55,305 nt of DNA from CAZROT01 sp964601895 (lineage in GTDB: Bacteria > Pseudomonadota > Gammaproteobacteria > Enterobacterales > Enterobacteriaceae): assembly GCA_964601895.1 (NCBI GenBank), contig CAZROT010000014.1, positions 1-55,305 of the forward strand, in the 5' to 3' direction. The notes under the pieces were generated by a model. That model saw only the letters and a list, made by a program, of their open reading frames with translations. It searched no databases and was not told where the DNA came from. Both the position numbers and the translations under genes were made by a program. Below, piece by piece: positions 28,239-37,482 of the stretch (its first letter is position 1; every line of letters starts with the position of its first letter).

Positions 28239-28318
28239 AACAACCCACAAACAGGCTTTTTTACAAAAGACCGGTTACTTTGAGACAAGAGATTTATCTG
28301 TTGACCAGATACCAGCAC

Positions 28319-28747
28319 TCAGTGACGCCTGCCATCATCATCTTTGTCAAAAAATTCCTCAACACTATTCTGTTCGCACTCATCCTGACTGTCCAGATCT
28401 TCATAATAAGTACCCCAGCCGTCATAATTGACACCGCAACGCTCGGCCAGCATAACTAACTGCTCTACCTGAGCATCAATAAGATCCGGATTGAGTGCAG
28501 CTTCCTTGATGACATCAAGACACATCATAGCCGGACCCTCTTCTACTTCCAGTTCTTCAGCATCAGTGACTTCATAGCCCAGTTTGAAAGCTTCAGCTGC
28601 AGCATTATTCAATAAGTCGAACTTTTCAGCAGAGAGATGATGCTCAATAGTATAGAGCGCATCAGGATCACTACCGTCTTCCAATAATTCTTCAATGATT
28701 AAACGGGTTTCTTCACGTTGTTCATCCAGTATTTCTCGATTTGCCAT
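28319..28747 (-). CDS. rraB: Regulator of ribonuclease E activity B
   Basis: Acidic protein that binds RNase E and alters its cleavage of RNAs. The 142 residues align with E. coli RraB (138): EEQREETRLIIEELLEDGSDPDALYTIEHHLSA, EAFKLGYEVTDAEELEVE, LNPDLIDAQVEQLVMLAE, YDGWGTYYED, and an acidic C-terminal tail DKDDDGRRH. The tail is slightly longer than in E. coli. Confidence 0.95.
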   Translation of the reverse strand: MANREILDEQREETRLIIEELLEDGSDPDALYTIEHHLSAEKFDLLNNAAAEAFKLGYEVTDAEELEVEEGPAMMCLDVIKEAALNPDLIDAQVEQLVMLAERCGVNYDGWGTYYEDLDSQDECEQNSVEEFFDKDDDGRRH

Positions 28748-28976
28748 ATTCTTGTCCTCAATCAGTGAACGAATTCACCACTGTTTCATACCGTTAAGCA
28801 TGCCTCTACTATTAACCAAAGAAAAATAATTTATATCATAGACTGCCGTTTAATAACCACAATGTATAACGCTACCAAAATGACAGTTTACTGTATGATA
28901 TGAGTCAGGAGTTATTTACTCTTTGTCCTCTATCAGGACAGCAAACCTTTCCCGAAAAAATGCAGTGGGCAATATA

Positions 28977-29924
28977 ATGGCAAATTCACTATTTCGTAAA
29001 CATATTATCTCAATTGATGATCTCAGTCGCAAAGAACTTACGTTGATATTGCATGCAGCTGCTCAATTGAAAGCACATCCTCAACCTGACTTATTAAAAA
29101 ATAACGTTATCGCCAGCTGTTTTTTTGAAGCTTCAACACGTACTCGCCTGTCATTCGAAACTGCCATTTATCGCCTCGGTGGATCTGTGGTAGGTTTTTC
29201 TGACAGTAGCAATACCTCTTTGGGCAGAAAGGGTGAAACTCTGGCAGACACTATATCTGTTATCAGTACTTATGTGGATGCCATTATCATACGCCATCCT
29301 CAAACAGGCGCTGCTGGTCTGGCCGCTGAATTTTCCGGCAACATACCCGTTATTAATGCCGGTGATGGCGCAAATCAACATCCTACACAAACACTGTTAG
29401 ATCTGCTCACTATTCAGGAAGTTTTGGGTCGTTTAGATAATATTACTATCGCCATGGTCGGTGATCTGAAATATGGCCGCACCGTGCATTCACTGACTCA
29501 GGCACTGGCAAAATTTAGCAATAATCGATTTTTCTTTATTGCACCAGAAGGATTGATGATGCCTGATAATCTTATTGAATTACTCGATACAAATGGCATC
29601 GCCTGGAGCCGTGGCCACAATATTATGCAAGTTCTTCCCGAACTGGACATTCTTTACATGACTCGTGTACAAAAAGAACGTCTTTCTGCGCACGAACATG
29701 CATTAGTCAACAGCCAGTTTGTGCTGCATGCAGCCGATCTTAAGCAGGTAAAACCTCATTTCAAGATACTGCATCCATTACCTCGAATGGATGAAATTGC
29801 TACCGATGTCGATAGCACACCGTATGCATGGTACTTTCAACAGGCAGGTAATGGTATTTTCGTGCGTCAGGCATTATTATCTTTACTTTTAAAAGAAGAT
29901 ATAACCTTACAGGAACAGCAGTAA
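28977..29924 (+). CDS. pyrB: Aspartate carbamoyltransferase catalytic chain
   Basis: Makes carbamoyl-aspartate, the first committed pyrimidine step. Active-site motifs are FFEASTRTRLSFETA (carbamoyl phosphate), NTSLGRKGETLADT with the mobile Ser/Lys loop, RHPQTGAA, GDGANQHPTQTLLDL, and ILHPLPRMDEI. The start at 28977 (MANSLFRKHIISIDDLSR) aligns with E. coli; the longer frame begins with TTG and has no match. The regulatory chain gene pyrI, directly downstream in E. coli, is absent: ridA follows after 55 bases. No leader peptide or attenuator like pyrL is clear, only a six-base stem TGTCCT/AGGACA at 28924-28940. Confidence 0.96.
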   Translation: MANSLFRKHIISIDDLSRKELTLILHAAAQLKAHPQPDLLKNNVIASCFFEASTRTRLSFETAIYRLGGSVVGFSDSSNTSLGRKGETLADTISVISTYVDAIIIRHPQTGAAGLAAEFSGNIPVINAGDGANQHPTQTLLDLLTIQEVLGRLDNITIAMVGDLKYGRTVHSLTQALAKFSNNRFFFIAPEGLMMPDNLIELLDTNGIAWSRGHNIMQVLPELDILYMTRVQKERLSAHEHALVNSQFVLHAADLKQVKPHFKILHPLPRMDEIATDVDSTPYAWYFQQAGNGIFVRQALLSLLLKEDITLQEQQ

Positions 29925-29979
29925 TAGAAAAGCCCGTTATTTTGCGATTGATAAAACACATAGAAAGCAGGAAACCAGT

Positions 29980-30366
29980 ATGCCACAAACTATTATCACT
30001 GATAGTGCCCCCGCAGCCATTGGCCCCTACGTGCAGGGTGTTGATCTCGGCAGTATCATTATCACTTCTGGCCAAATCCCGGTAGATCCCAAAACCGGTA
30101 ATATCGACGATGATATCTCTGTACAGACACATCAGGCACTGACCAATGTCAAGGCTATTGTTGAGGCTGCAGGATTGAAAGTAACCAATATCGTTAAAAC
30201 CACAGTATTTGTTAAAGATCTGAATGATTTCAATACGATAAATACTGTTTATGAAAAATTTTTCAATGAGCATGACGCATCTTTTCCTGCCCGTTCTTGC
30301 ATAGAAGTTGCTCGTTTACCGAAAGATGTAAAAATAGAAATCGAAGCTATCGCTGCGCGTCGTTAG
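29980..30366 (+). CDS. ridA: 2-iminobutanoate/2-iminopropanoate deaminase RidA
   Basis: Hydrolyses reactive enamine/imine intermediates formed by PLP enzymes such as threonine dehydratase. The 128 residues show the YjgF family marks: SDSAPAAIGPYVQG, SGQIPVDPKTGN, ALTNVKAIVEAAG, and PARSCIEVARLPKDV with the substrate-binding Arg. The length equals E. coli RidA. It lies after pyrB as in E. coli, minus pyrI. Confidence 0.96.
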   Translation: MPQTIITDSAPAAIGPYVQGVDLGSIIITSGQIPVDPKTGNIDDDISVQTHQALTNVKAIVEAAGLKVTNIVKTTVFVKDLNDFNTINTVYEKFFNEHDASFPARSCIEVARLPKDVKIEIEAIAARR

Positions 30367-30847
30367 TTAATAGTTTTCATAGCATTGAAAGACATATCAC
30401 TAACACCGGATGCATCTCTGTTAAGAACACAGATAGAATCTGCATGCAGCTATAGTAATATGATGCAACTCAACGAGTTATTTAATATCGGCAGACTAGA
30501 ATGCAAAGACAACAGTGCCTGTAGCGTTAAATCAATGTTAAGCAATTCGCCACAAGGTAAACTAGTAACAAAAGCATATGATTCACCGCATTGCTGGCAA
30601 CTGCATGAAGTAAAAAGCTCGCGATATTTTTCGCTGATTTTTTAAAACAACCGGGATTGTTAATCAATTATTTTAAATCAGAAGGTTGTTACAGACCAAA
30701 GCAAGTCATCGGTATGAGAGAACTATTTTTAATGATAGCGGAAAGATGAAGAGCAGGAGAACATGGTCTCAGCGACATTGCTGAGAACCGAAGTATTCAC
30801 TGCCTTCATTTAGACGAATTTTAAATCATGGATACTTATACTGTTAA
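30367..30847. other. Spacer between ridA and deaD
   Basis: The 481 bases separate two blocks that are far apart in E. coli. An open frame of 86 codons from a TTG at 30385 has no ribosome site and resembles nothing I know, so it is not called. A hairpin TCTCAGC/GCTGAGA lies at 30767-30786, near the deaD 3' end, without a T-run. Confidence 0.5.
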
Positions 30848-32644
30848 TTACGCATTGCCAAAGCGACGACGGGCAGACATCCCCTGAGTCCCAGAGCCAT
30901 CGCGTCCCGATGTACCACAATAGTTACGGTGGCCATTACGGCGCTCACGATTCTGTACACCTTCGCGATGCTGTATCCGCACATCACCTAATAACTGCAT
31001 ATTTAATGGCTTGTTGAGAATACGCGTACGAGTAAAATGAGATAACAGCTCGCCTGGCATACCTTTCGGCAACTCCACAGTTGAATGTGAAGCAAACAAT
31101 TTTATATTACCAATATAACGACTGCTGATATCGCCTTCATTTGCGATAGCACCAACAATATGGCGCACTTCCACACCATCGTCGCGACCTACCTCAATAC
31201 GGTATAGCTCCATTTCACCCATATCACGGCGTCCGTGGCGCGGCGCAGGGCGTTCGCGTTCGCTTTCACGACGACCGCGATCATCACGCTCATTAAATTC
31301 ACGACGCGGACGATGTACTGGTTCTGGTGGTAATATTAATGGACGCTCACCCTGAGCCATTTTCAATAAGGCAGCAGCGAGTGTTTCAATATCCAGTTCT
31401 TCGTTTGGCCGTAATTTACCCAACAAAGTACGATACATATCCAGATCATTAGCTTCCAGCTGTTGATTCACTTTAATAGCAAATTTCGCTAAACGACGCT
31501 CGCTTAACAGCTCTACGTTCGGTAACTGCACTTCAGGAATAGTGAGTTTCATTGTACGTTCAATGTTACGTAGCAACCGACGTTCACGATTTTCAACAAA
31601 TAACAAAGCACGACCTGCACGACCCGCACGCCCGGTCCGACCGATACGATGCACGTAACTCTCTGAATCCAGAGGTATATCATAATTAACGACGAGGCTA
31701 ATACGCTCAACATCAAGACCACGTGCTGCAACATCTGTTGCAATCAGAATGTCCAGACGACCATCTTTTAAACGCTCCAGTGTCTGCTCACGTAATGCCT
31801 GGTTCATATCACCATTGAGTGCAGCACTATTATAACCACTGCGTTCAAGCGTTTCTGCTACTTCTAATGTTGCATTTTTGGTACGAACAAAAATAATCGC
31901 TGCACCAAAATCTTCAACTTCCAGAAAACGTACTAATGCTTCGCTTTTGCGAATTCCAGAAACAAACCAATAACTTTGGTCAATATCAGGGCGTGTTTCT
32001 ACATTAGACTGAATGCGTACTTCCTGTGGATTCTTCATAAAACGACGTGTAATACGACGAATAGCTTCAGGCATGGTGGCAGAAAACAGCGCTGTCTGAT
32101 GCTCAGCTGGAATCTGTGTCATGATATTTTCTACATCTTCAATAAAACCCATGCGTAACATTTCATCTGCTTCATCCAGCACTAACCCGCTTAAATGAGA
32201 AAGATTCAGGGTTCCACGCTTTAAGTGATCCAACAGGCGACCTGGTGTTCCAACTACAATCTGCGGCCCCTGGCGTAATGCACGCAACTGAACATCGTAA
32301 CGCTGACCGCCATAAAGCGCGACTACACTCACACCATGCATGTGCCTTGCAAAAGCAGAACAGGCATCAGCGACTTGCACAGCCAGCTCACGAGTAGGTG
32401 CAAGTACCAAAACCTGGGGTGCTTTCAAAGATGGTTTAATGTTTTGTAAAAACGGTAATCCAAACGCTGCTGTTTTACCACTACCGGTTTGTGCCATACC
32501 CAGCACATCACGGCCCTGCAATAAATGGGGTATACATTCTAACTGGATAGGAGAGGGTTTTTCGTAACCTAAATCAGTCAATGCAGCCAGAATAGGCGGC
32601 GCAAGCCCCAAACTGGCAAAAGTAATTTCAAACTCATCAGTCAT
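30848..32644 (-). CDS. deaD: Cold-shock DEAD-box ATP-dependent RNA helicase DeaD
   Basis: Helicase for large-subunit assembly, mRNA turnover and cold adaptation. Helicase motifs are MAQTGSGKTAA, PTRELA, VGTPGRLLDHL, LVLDEADEML, FSATMP, DVAARGLDV and HRIGRTGRAGR. After them come the dimer region and the RNA-binding domain (MELYRIEVGRDDGVEVRHIVGAIANEGDIS). The arginine/glycine-rich tail is short, giving 598 residues against 629. The start at 32644 has GAGG nine bases upstream and aligns with E. coli. It overlaps the end of yrbN. Confidence 0.96.
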   Translation of the reverse strand: MTDEFEITFASLGLAPPILAALTDLGYEKPSPIQLECIPHLLQGRDVLGMAQTGSGKTAAFGLPFLQNIKPSLKAPQVLVLAPTRELAVQVADACSAFARHMHGVSVVALYGGQRYDVQLRALRQGPQIVVGTPGRLLDHLKRGTLNLSHLSGLVLDEADEMLRMGFIEDVENIMTQIPAEHQTALFSATMPEAIRRITRRFMKNPQEVRIQSNVETRPDIDQSYWFVSGIRKSEALVRFLEVEDFGAAIIFVRTKNATLEVAETLERSGYNSAALNGDMNQALREQTLERLKDGRLDILIATDVAARGLDVERISLVVNYDIPLDSESYVHRIGRTGRAGRAGRALLFVENRERRLLRNIERTMKLTIPEVQLPNVELLSERRLAKFAIKVNQQLEANDLDMYRTLLGKLRPNEELDIETLAAALLKMAQGERPLILPPEPVHRPRREFNERDDRGRRESERERPAPRHGRRDMGEMELYRIEVGRDDGVEVRHIVGAIANEGDISSRYIGNIKLFASHSTVELPKGMPGELLSHFTRTRILNKPLNMQLLGDVRIQHREGVQNRERRNGHRNYCGTSGRDGSGTQGMSARRRFGNA

Positions 32645-32714
32645 GTAAAGGTGCCTCATTAATAATGGCAGCCAGCCTACATAACTCGTCGAGAAAATTT
32701 TTAGTTATTTTCAT
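32637..32714 (-). CDS. yrbN: Small protein YrbN (deaD leader peptide)
   Basis: A 25-codon frame runs into the deaD start: it begins MKITKNF, continues DELCRLAAIINEAP and ends LHD, with its TGA lying eight bases inside deaD in another frame. I recognise this as YrbN, a conserved enterobacterial small protein encoded between nlpI and deaD. The overlap suggests translational coupling to deaD. The strongly conserved DELCRLAAIINEA core in such a short AT-rich spacer argues that it is real. There is no clear ribosome site, and its function is unknown. Confidence 0.8.
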   Translation of the reverse strand: MKITKNFLDELCRLAAIINEAPLHD

Positions 32715-32794
32715 TGAAAAATGTGAACCGGCTTAAATAAAGTTATAAAACGAACAGCATAATTATCAATACCTATGCTATTCGTCAGCTATTG

Positions 32795-33673
32795 CTAGTC
32801 CGATTCCGACAGATAGTCTTGCTCCTGTTCTAACAGGGTCAATTCCAACAATGCATAGCGATGTTCAACAAAATAATGAATATTGTTTGCTAATGCCATT
32901 TTAAAGAGTGACATAGCAGCGTTCTTATTCCCCAAACTCAGGTAATACTTACCCAAATAGAAGTCAGCTTCACTAAGATACTCAGCGAGTGAAGTGTTAT
33001 CTTTTGCTTCTACTTTTAATCGGTTCATCAATGTTGCTTCACTGATGTTCCCCAAATAGAATTCGACAATACTCCATCCCAATCCATTTTTATTCGATCT
33101 TTCATAACGTTGTAATAACGCTACTTTAGCCATCTGGCGATTGATTTGTTGCTCTGCCAGATAAAGCCATAACGAACGTACAGGATCATTGGGATCGTCA
33201 TGATAAAACGCCTGAAGATCACTCTGCGCTAACTGAAAGCGGCTGCCATAATATAATGCAATACCTCTGTTCAAGCGCGCATAATTATAAGTTGGATCAA
33301 GTTCCAGTACAGAATCAAACGCTTCATAAGCAGCATCAAAATTGCCTGCCTGCGTTAAATAGATACCCAGATAATTAAAAACTTCTGGTGTATCAGGACG
33401 AATTGCTAACACCTGCAAAAAATCATTGCGTGCTAGCGCGCGTAACCCGAGGCCATCATACACCACACCGCGCTCATATAAAAGCTGTACTCGCTCATTA
33501 TTTGTTAATGCTTTGTTTTCAAGGCCCTGTTCGAGCCGTGCCAGGAGAGTTTCCTGCTGTAATGTAGGTTGTAATGGGATAGCCAGAATTTCTGGCTGGC
33601 GCAGATTACAGGCGCTGCATCCTGAGAGTAAAAATGCCGTTACAATATAGCAACAGCGTAAAAGGAATTGCAT
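32795..33673 (-). CDS. nlpI: Lipoprotein NlpI (TPR adaptor)
   Basis: Outer-membrane lipoprotein with tetratricopeptide repeats that guides the protease Prc to peptidoglycan hydrolases such as MepS. The signal peptide MQFLLRCCYIVTAF ends in a lipobox LLSGC with Cys19 as the lipidated residue. TPR units are plain, for example PEVFNYLGIYLTQAGNFDAA and PTYNYARLNRGIALYY. The start at 33673 has GGGAG six bases upstream and gives 292 residues (E. coli 294). It sits between pnp and yrbN-deaD, as in E. coli. Confidence 0.96.
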   Translation of the reverse strand: MQFLLRCCYIVTAFLLSGCSACNLRQPEILAIPLQPTLQQETLLARLEQGLENKALTNNERVQLLYERGVVYDGLGLRALARNDFLQVLAIRPDTPEVFNYLGIYLTQAGNFDAAYEAFDSVLELDPTYNYARLNRGIALYYGSRFQLAQSDLQAFYHDDPNDPVRSLWLYLAEQQINRQMAKVALLQRYERSNKNGLGWSIVEFYLGNISEATLMNRLKVEAKDNTSLAEYLSEADFYLGKYYLSLGNKNAAMSLFKMALANNIHYFVEHRYALLELTLLEQEQDYLSESD

Positions 33674-33793
33674 TTCTACTCCCTGATGAGCACGGATGAA
33701 CATTTGCTCACCTGTAGAATATTCTTCCTGAGTGATAACAACCGGGTTGCTACTTTTCTGATAACAGACTTTTAAACATTAAGTAAGCAATTA

Positions 33794-35917
33794 TTATACC
33801 ATCTCAGGTGTTTTATCTACATTTCCGATCTCTGCAGTCTGCGCTTCTTTTATACTCAAACGAATACGTCCCTGGCGATCAAGTTCCAGAACCTTAACCA
33901 GAATATCCTGTCCCATCTGCAGATAATCGGTCACTTTTTCTACGCGTGTATCAGCAATCTGAGAGATGTGTACTAAGCCTTCTTTACCTCCACTAATAGC
34001 AACAAAAGCACCAAAATCAACTATACGGGTAACTTTACCTGCATAAATATGACCAACTTCAATCTCAGCAGTAATTTCTTCAATACGCGAGATGGCATGC
34101 TTTGCCTTATTACCATCAGCCGCTGCAATTCTGACGGTACCATCATCTTCAATTTCAATAGCAGCACCTGTTTCCTCAGTCAATCCACGAATAACCGAAC
34201 CACCCTTTCCGATAAGATCCCTGATTTTTTCAGGGTTAATTTTTATCGTATAAATACGGGGGGCAAATTCAGAAATATCGCTGCGTGGGATATTGATGGC
34301 CTGTTCCATTACACTGAGTATATGTAAACGTGCTCCCTTAGCCTGATTCAGGGCTACCTGCATGATTTCTCTGGTGATACCTTCAGTCTTAATATCCATC
34401 TGTAATGCGCTGATGCCTTCACGGCTACCTGCCACCTTAAAATCCATGTCACCAAGATGGTCTTCATCACCCAGGATATCAGACAGGACAACAAAATTTT
34501 CTCCTTCCTTAACAAGGCCCATTGCAATACCTGCAACAGCAGATTTTATCGGTACCCCAGCATCCATGAGCGCGAGCGAAGCACCACAGACCGATGCCAT
34601 AGAAGAAGACCCATTAGATTCAGTGACTTCAGAAACAACCCGTACAGTATAGGGAAACTCACTGATACCCGGCATAACAGCAGCAACACCACGTTTTGCC
34701 AGACGACCGTGTCCTATTTCACGTCGTTTTGGTGATCCAACCATACCTGTTTCACCAACAGAAGAGGGGGGGAAATTATAGTGCAGGAGAAAACGATCAG
34801 TACGCTCTCCCATCAATTCATCCATTACCTGTGCATCGCGCTCTGTACCTAATGTAGCAGTTACCAGCACCTGGGTTTCACCACGTGTAAACAATGCCGA
34901 ACCATGAGTGCGGGGCAACACTCCCGTGCGGACATCAAGGCCGCGCACCATATCCTTTTCACGGCCATCAATACGTGGTTCACCCGCTAATATACGACTA
35001 CGTACGACATGTTTTTCTATTTTTTCCAGAATTTTATAAACTCTGGAAGTATCCAGATGTTCATCCTGAGCTGATAAAGTTACTGCAACATCAGTTTTAA
35101 TGGCTTCAATTTGTGCATGACGCTCTTGCTTTTCAGTGATACGGTACGCAGTACCAAGTCGCACCTGCGCCAATTCAGTAACACGTTCATGCAGTACGTT
35201 GTCAACAGACTCAGGCTGCCAGTCCCATTTAGGTTTACCCGCCTGCTCAACCAAAGCGTTAATGTTATCAATAACAATTTGTTGCTGCTCATGGCCAAAA
35301 ACAACTGCGCCCAGCATTTGGTCTTCACTCAACAGTGATGCTTCTGATTCTACCATCAATACAGCAGTACTGGTGCCAGCAACCACCAAATCCAGACGAC
35401 TGTTCTGCAATTCATCAGCAGTTGGGTTTAAGACGTATTGACCCTGAATAAAACCAACACGCGCTGCACCAACAGGACCATTAAATGGAATACCTGATAA
35501 ACTCAGCGCTGCTGATGTACCAATCATAGCCACAATATCCGGATTAACCTGAGGATTAATGGACATGACCGTGGCAATAACCTGAACTTCATTCAGAAAA
35601 CCATCTGGGAATAACGGACGAATCGGGCGATCAATCAAGCGTGAAACTAACGTTTCACCTTCACCCGGACGGCCTTCACGGCGAAAAAAACTGCCAGGGA
35701 TACGGCCTGCTGCATAAGCACGTTCCTGATAATTAACAGTGAGTGGAAAAAAATCCTGGCCAGACTTCATTGTCTTATGGCCTACTACAGTGACAAACAC
35801 TGCCGTATCGTCCATGCTAACCATAACAGCAGCTGTCGCCTGGCGTGCTATCATACCTGTTTCTATTGTGACGGTATGTTGACCATATTTAAACTTACGA
35901 ATAATCGGAGTCAGCAA
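33794..35917 (-). CDS. pnp: Polyribonucleotide nucleotidyltransferase (PNPase)
   Basis: Phosphorolytic 3'-5' exoribonuclease, part of the RNA degradosome. Two RNase PH domains (FKYGQHTVTIETG; ALFTRGETQVLVTATLG), the catalytic GDEDHLGDMDFKVAG with its Asp pair, a KH domain (IRDLIGKGGSVIRGLTEETG) and an S1 domain (GHIYAGKVTRIVDFGAFVAI) are in order. It has 707 residues (E. coli 711). It follows rpsO behind a terminator and a leader hairpin. Confidence 0.97.
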   Translation of the reverse strand: MLTPIIRKFKYGQHTVTIETGMIARQATAAVMVSMDDTAVFVTVVGHKTMKSGQDFFPLTVNYQERAYAAGRIPGSFFRREGRPGEGETLVSRLIDRPIRPLFPDGFLNEVQVIATVMSINPQVNPDIVAMIGTSAALSLSGIPFNGPVGAARVGFIQGQYVLNPTADELQNSRLDLVVAGTSTAVLMVESEASLLSEDQMLGAVVFGHEQQQIVIDNINALVEQAGKPKWDWQPESVDNVLHERVTELAQVRLGTAYRITEKQERHAQIEAIKTDVAVTLSAQDEHLDTSRVYKILEKIEKHVVRSRILAGEPRIDGREKDMVRGLDVRTGVLPRTHGSALFTRGETQVLVTATLGTERDAQVMDELMGERTDRFLLHYNFPPSSVGETGMVGSPKRREIGHGRLAKRGVAAVMPGISEFPYTVRVVSEVTESNGSSSMASVCGASLALMDAGVPIKSAVAGIAMGLVKEGENFVVLSDILGDEDHLGDMDFKVAGSREGISALQMDIKTEGITREIMQVALNQAKGARLHILSVMEQAINIPRSDISEFAPRIYTIKINPEKIRDLIGKGGSVIRGLTEETGAAIEIEDDGTVRIAAADGNKAKHAISRIEEITAEIEVGHIYAGKVTRIVDFGAFVAISGGKEGLVHISQIADTRVEKVTDYLQMGQDILVKVLELDRQGRIRLSIKEAQTAEIGNVDKTPEMV

Positions 35918-35941
35918 AATTGTATCCTTAATGACTTGACG

Positions 35942-35972
35942 GGCATTGTATGCCTGAATGATTCAGGATGCC
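35942..35972 (-). promoter_or_regulatory. pnp leader stem-loop
   Basis: Just upstream of the pnp ATG, arms CCTGAAT/ATTCAGG form a tight hairpin, extended by an outer GGCAT/ATGCC pair with a one-sided bulge. In E. coli a long pnp leader stem is cut by RNase III so that PNPase can repress its own mRNA. The position fits such an element; function here is inferred. Confidence 0.45.
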
Positions 35973-36110
35973 TGGTATTTACCGACCTTCACATCAATCC
36001 ATGACACATTAATAACAGCATTAATGCGCCCAACAGGACTAAAATTAGTCATACGAACTTATTACCAGTGAAGACCTTATATTATATTAAATTAATCATT
36101 ACATCTTATA

Positions 36111-36145
36111 GCAGAAAGGGGCCATTTATAATGACCCCTTTCTGC
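36111..36145 (-). terminator. Terminator/attenuator between rpsO and pnp
   Basis: An 11-base perfect stem GCAGAAAGGGG/CCCCTTTCTGC lies 16 bases past the rpsO stop. On the minus strand it is followed by only a weak T-rich tail, fitting the leaky rpsO t1 terminator of E. coli that lets part of the transcription reach pnp. Confidence 0.8.
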
Positions 36146-36160
36146 TTAAAATCAATCGGC

Positions 36161-36430
36161 TTAACGACGAAGGTTCAAGCTTTCAATCAAACTGGTATAG
36201 CGCCCGACATCTTTACATTTCAGATAATCTAACAGCTTACGACGCCGTGATACCATGCGTAACAACCCACGACGACTGTGATGATCTTTTTTATGCTCAG
36301 AAAAATGACCTTGCAAATGATTAATCTGCGCTGTCAACAGAGCAACCTGCACTTCACTACAGCCACTATCATTAGCACTACGGCCATAGTCAGCAATAAT
36401 TTTAGCTTTTTTTTCAAAACTTAGAGACAT
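36161..36430 (-). CDS. rpsO: 30S ribosomal protein S15
   Basis: Binds 16S rRNA in the platform of the small subunit early in assembly. The 89 residues have ANDSGCSEVQVALLTAQIN, HLQGHFSEHKKDHHSRRGLL and RMVSRRRKLLDYLK. The ATG at 36430 has GGAG upstream and gives the E. coli length; the longer reading adds 13 unmatched residues. In E. coli S15 represses its own mRNA through a pseudoknot at the start site; I could not test this by eye. Confidence 0.97.
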   Translation of the reverse strand: MSLSFEKKAKIIADYGRSANDSGCSEVQVALLTAQINHLQGHFSEHKKDHHSRRGLLRMVSRRRKLLDYLKCKDVGRYTSLIESLNLRR

Positions 36431-36504
36431 GATCTCACTCCAAAAATAACAAGAAAAGACAGGCGCCAATCTCTAATTCAGCGACCTGAGACATAAACTG
36501 CATC

Positions 36505-36533
36505 AGTTTACTCCCTGGGTAGACGAATCGCAA
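36505..36533 (-). promoter_or_regulatory. Possible rpsO promoter
   Basis: On the minus strand TTGCGA (36533-36528) and TAAACT (36510-36505) are separated by 17 bases, 75 bases before the rpsO ATG. Each matches four of six consensus bases. The truB-rpsO gap holds the rpsO promoter in E. coli too. Confidence 0.35.
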
Positions 36534-36549
36534 GGCATCGAAAGCTGTC

Positions 36550-37482
36550 TTATGCAATCAAACGACGTGGCACAACTCTACCGCAACCATCCGTTACGCC
36601 CATGCCAATAAAGTGTCGTGTCTCACCTTCTGTCAGGCGAACCATACCGGTTAAAGGAACCCCAGAAAGCTGCAGTGGCTGTCCATGCTTGATGCAATTT
36701 GCCATAGCAGGTAACAAATTAATTTCAGGAAAATGCTGTATTGCGCTGTCTACAGGTAATAACAGGGCATCCAACATCTGATGCACAGTAAGACCCTCAC
36801 TTTGCTCAATTTCCTGTAATGCCTGCAGCCTATCAAGAGTCACCATGCTCTCACCAGGATAAGCAGCAACCTGTAAACGGCGCAGAGCAGTAACATGAGC
36901 ACCACAGCCCAGCAATTCACCTAAATCATCAATGATAGTACGGATATAAGTTCCTTTAGAACAATGAATCTCCAGCTCAAGGATTCTGTCTGCCCAACGA
37001 ATTAACTTTAACTGATAAACGCTGATATGGCGGGCACTACGCTTTACTTCAATACCCTGCCGCGCATATTTATACAATGGCTGGCCCTGATGTTTTAGCG
37101 CTGAATACATCGAAGGAATTTGCAGGATATCACCGCGAAACGTCTCAAGAGCAGTATTTAGCTGAATTTCGGTAAATGCTATCTCACGTTCACTGGTAAC
37201 TTTTCCCTGTGAATCGGCAGTATCAGTGCGCTGGCCGAGGCAGGCGATAACATGATAGCGTTTATCTGATTCAAGCAGAAATTGAGAAAATTTTGTCGCT
37301 TCACCGAGACAAACTGGTAACATACCTGTTGCCAGTGGATCCAGGGCACCTGTATGACCAGCCTTAGTTGCAGAAAAAATGCGTTTAACTTGTTGCAAAA
37401 CATGGTTGGAAGATATGCCCGATGGCTTATCCAGTAGCAATACTCCGCTAATATCACGACCATGCCGACATCGATGCACCAT
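36550..37482 (-). CDS. truB: tRNA pseudouridine-55 synthase
   Basis: Forms pseudouridine 55 in the T-loop of tRNAs. Motifs are GRDISGVLLLDKPSGISSN, AGHTGALDPLATGMLPVCLGEATKF with the catalytic Asp, RGDILQIPSMYSALKHQGQPLYKYAR and CSKGTYIRTIIDDLGE. The start at 37482 (MVHRCRHGRDISG) is closest to the E. coli start and gives 310 residues. It overlaps the end of rbfA by 29 bases. In E. coli the two genes are close neighbours; the overlap is longer here because RbfA is extended. Confidence 0.95.
   Translation of the reverse strand: MVHRCRHGRDISGVLLLDKPSGISSNHVLQQVKRIFSATKAGHTGALDPLATGMLPVCLGEATKFSQFLLESDKRYHVIACLGQRTDTADSQGKVTSEREIAFTEIQLNTALETFRGDILQIPSMYSALKHQGQPLYKYARQGIEVKRSARHISVYQLKLIRWADRILELEIHCSKGTYIRTIIDDLGELLGCGAHVTALRRLQVAAYPGESMVTLDRLQALQEIEQSEGLTVHQMLDALLLPVDSAIQHFPEINLLPAMANCIKHGQPLQLSGVPLTGMVRLTEGETRHFIGMGVTDGCGRVVPRRLIA

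Noticed and set aside
28222..28431. 69-codon plus frame overlapping the rraB 3' end
   Set aside because: Its second half is antisense to rraB and no family resemblance is seen.
28924..28940. TGTCCT/AGGACA stem as a pyrB attenuator
   Set aside because: There is no T-run after it and no pyrL-like leader peptide; the stem is only six pairs.
30385..30645. 86-codon frame after ridA
   Set aside because: It starts with TTG, lacks a ribosome site, matches no family I know and lies at a block joint, so chance or decay is more likely.
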